Part shown: positions 63,007 through 64,000 of the stretch, one piece after another
Layout: the number at the start of each line of letters is the position of its first letter
Numbering within the stretch: the stretch's first letter is position 1
Source: Litoreibacter meonggei
GTDB lineage: Bacteria > Pseudomonadota > Alphaproteobacteria > Rhodobacterales > Rhodobacteraceae
Length of the DNA stretch: 64,000 nt
Assembly (NCBI RefSeq): GCF_003663885.1
Contig: NZ_RCCE01000001.1
Coordinates: 558,001 to 622,000, forward strand
Direction of reading: 5' to 3'
Made by a program: the position numbers and the translations under genes
Notes under the pieces: model-generated
What the model was told of the DNA's origin: nothing
The model's database searches: none
Seen by the model: only the letters and a program-made list of their open reading frames with translations

Positions 63007-64000
63007 TCAGCCCAATTCCTTCAAAAGCGCGTGAAAATCGGGCGGCAAAGGCGCTTCAAACCGCAACATTTCGTGCGAAACGGGGTGTGAAAACCCAAGT
63101 GTAGCGGCATGAAGCGCCTGACGTGGGAACGCCCGAATGGCCTCTTGCGCCGCTTCCGGCAGGGCATTTTTGGCCAGCTTCCGCCGCCCGCCATAGACCG
63201 GATCACCCACAAGTGAATGCCCCACATGGGCCATATGTACCCTGATCTGATGCGTGCGCCCCGTTTCCAGCCAGCATTCCAGCAAGGACACTACCGCAGG
63301 CGTGCCGAACCGCTCCAGCACCCGCGCGCGGGTGATCGCATGGCGGCCCGCGTTTTTGACCACAGCCTGACGCTGACGGTCGGTTTTATGGCGCGCAAGG
63401 TTGGCAATCACCCGCAGGATGTTCCCCTGCTCGAACGCCACCCCCGGTAGCCCGTTGATCCGCGGGTCAGAGGCTTCGGGCACGCCATACACCAGCGCGT
63501 TATAGCGCCGCTCCACCGTGTGCTTCTCGAACTGCTTGGCCAGCCCCTGATGCGCGATATCGGTCTTTGCAACTACCAGCAGGCCGGACGTTTCCTTGTC
63601 GATGCGATGCACAATGCCCGGACGCTTCTCCCCACCGATCCCAGACAGGCTGTTGGCGCAGTGATGCAAAAGCGCGTTCACCAGCGTACCATTGGGCGAT
63701 CCGGGGGCCGGATGCACCACCATCCCCGCCGGCTTGTTCACCACGATCAGCGCGTCATCCTCAAAGATCACATCAAGTGGAATATCTTCGGCCACCGTGT
63801 CATAATCCACCGCCTCCCCAATGGTCACCATCCACACCTGACCTTGTTGGGACTTGGTCTTCGGCTCCGTCACCACGGTTCCATCCAAGGACACAGCCCC
63901 CTGCTCGATCAGTTTGACCAAGCGCGATCGGCTGAGCTGCGCCTCCACTGGTGCAAACAAGGCCAATGCCTTATCAAGACGCGCAGGCGGGGCGTCAGTG
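63007..64000 (-). CDS. rluD: RluA family pseudouridine synthase, 5' end beyond the window
   Basis: Large-subunit rRNA pseudouridine synthase; RluD makes pseudouridines 1911/1915/1917 in helix 69. The visible 330 codons run off the window edge, because the S4-domain start (ARLDKALALFAPVEAQLSRSR in part, 63900-64000) is in frame up to the end; the ATG-like TTG at 63966 is not the true start. The catalytic motif is HRIDKETSGLLVVAKT (Asp), with VNKPAGMVVHPAPG before it and GRTHQIRVHMAHVGHSLVGD near the C-terminus. It precedes rpoH on the same strand. Confidence 0.93.
   Translation of the reverse strand, partial: TDAPPARLDKALALFAPVEAQLSRSRLVKLIEQGAVSLDGTVVTEPKTKSQQGQVWMVTIGEAVDYDTVAEDIPLDVIFEDDALIVVNKPAGMVVHPAPGSPNGTLVNALLHHCANSLSGIGGEKRPGIVHRIDKETSGLLVVAKTDIAHQGLAKQFEKHTVERRYNALVYGVPEASDPRINGLPGVAFEQGNILRVIANLARHKTDRQRQAVVKNAGRHAITRARVLERFGTPAVVSLLECWLETGRTHQIRVHMAHVGHSLVGDPVYGGRRKLAKNALPEAAQEAIRAFPRQALHAATLGFSHPVSHEMLRFEAPLPPDFHALLKELG

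Noticed and set aside
1-64000. tRNA, rRNA, CRISPR array, prophage or insertion sequence
   Set aside because: No cloverleaf with T-loop context, no regularly spaced repeats, no transposase or phage structural motifs noticed on either strand.

Overview
The window is GC-rich, gene-dense chromosomal DNA from an alphaproteobacterium, almost certainly a marine member of the Rhodobacterales (Roseobacter group). Indicators are the helicase / S4 protein / seven-iron ferredoxin / CarD gene order, the rluD-rpoH pair, short prolyl-tRNA synthetase next to an SGNH hydrolase, the PccR-type regulator beside propionyl-CoA carboxylase, a VPLPA-CTERM protein, and frequent GTG/TTG starts with short overlaps. No rRNA, tRNA, CRISPR array, prophage or intact insertion sequence was seen.

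Layout. 1-6 kb: proton-translocating transhydrogenase (pntAB) diverging from an SDR / kynureninase / GNAT operon. 6-10 kb: CPA2 antiporter, then divergent cobT and cobS for cobalamin nucleotide-loop assembly. 10-15 kb: carD, fdxA, an S4 RNA-binding protein and a SUV3-like helicase. 15-18 kb: SCP2-like protein, lysophospholipase-like hydrolase and lolCD. 18.5-23 kb: UspA with an alanine/glycine symporter, DUF3461, SGNH hydrolase, proS. 23-30 kb: polyphosphate locus (ppx, ppk) with a YeeE/YedE sulfur-compound transporter between them, then hda and an AI-2E family permease.

30-45 kb is the metabolic centre: methylmalonyl-CoA mutase, propionyl-CoA carboxylase alpha and beta, and the regulator PccR, interleaved with small or poorly known genes (MAPEG protein, sulfotransferase-like protein, DUF4174, small lipoproteins, RidA). 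TTTGCAAA-type motifs precede both pccB and pccR. An FMN alpha-hydroxyacid dehydrogenase and pyruvate carboxylase follow, so propionyl-CoA entry, lactate-like oxidation and anaplerosis adjoin. The B12-dependent mutase fits the cobalamin genes at 8-10 kb.

49-64 kb is mixed: phosphodiesterase, M3 oligoendopeptidase, phosphatase-like protein and DUF1272 facing a GlxA regulator, a VPLPA-CTERM exported protein, a tightly overlapped four-gene operon of unknown pathway (HIBADH-like reductase, aldehyde dehydrogenase, serine acetyltransferase, glyoxalase-like protein), YjbR, a Gfo/Idh/MocA oxidoreductase, an exported ankyrin protein, rpoH and a 5'-truncated rluD.

The least explained items are the four-gene operon, an sRNA-like unit near 37.6 kb, a 21-codon ORF behind a promoter near 34.4 kb, a 43-residue lipoprotein at 38.4 kb, the likely CTG start of the S4 gene, and the dyads in the rpoH promoter. 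All function calls come from reading motifs and known family features; no database search was run.
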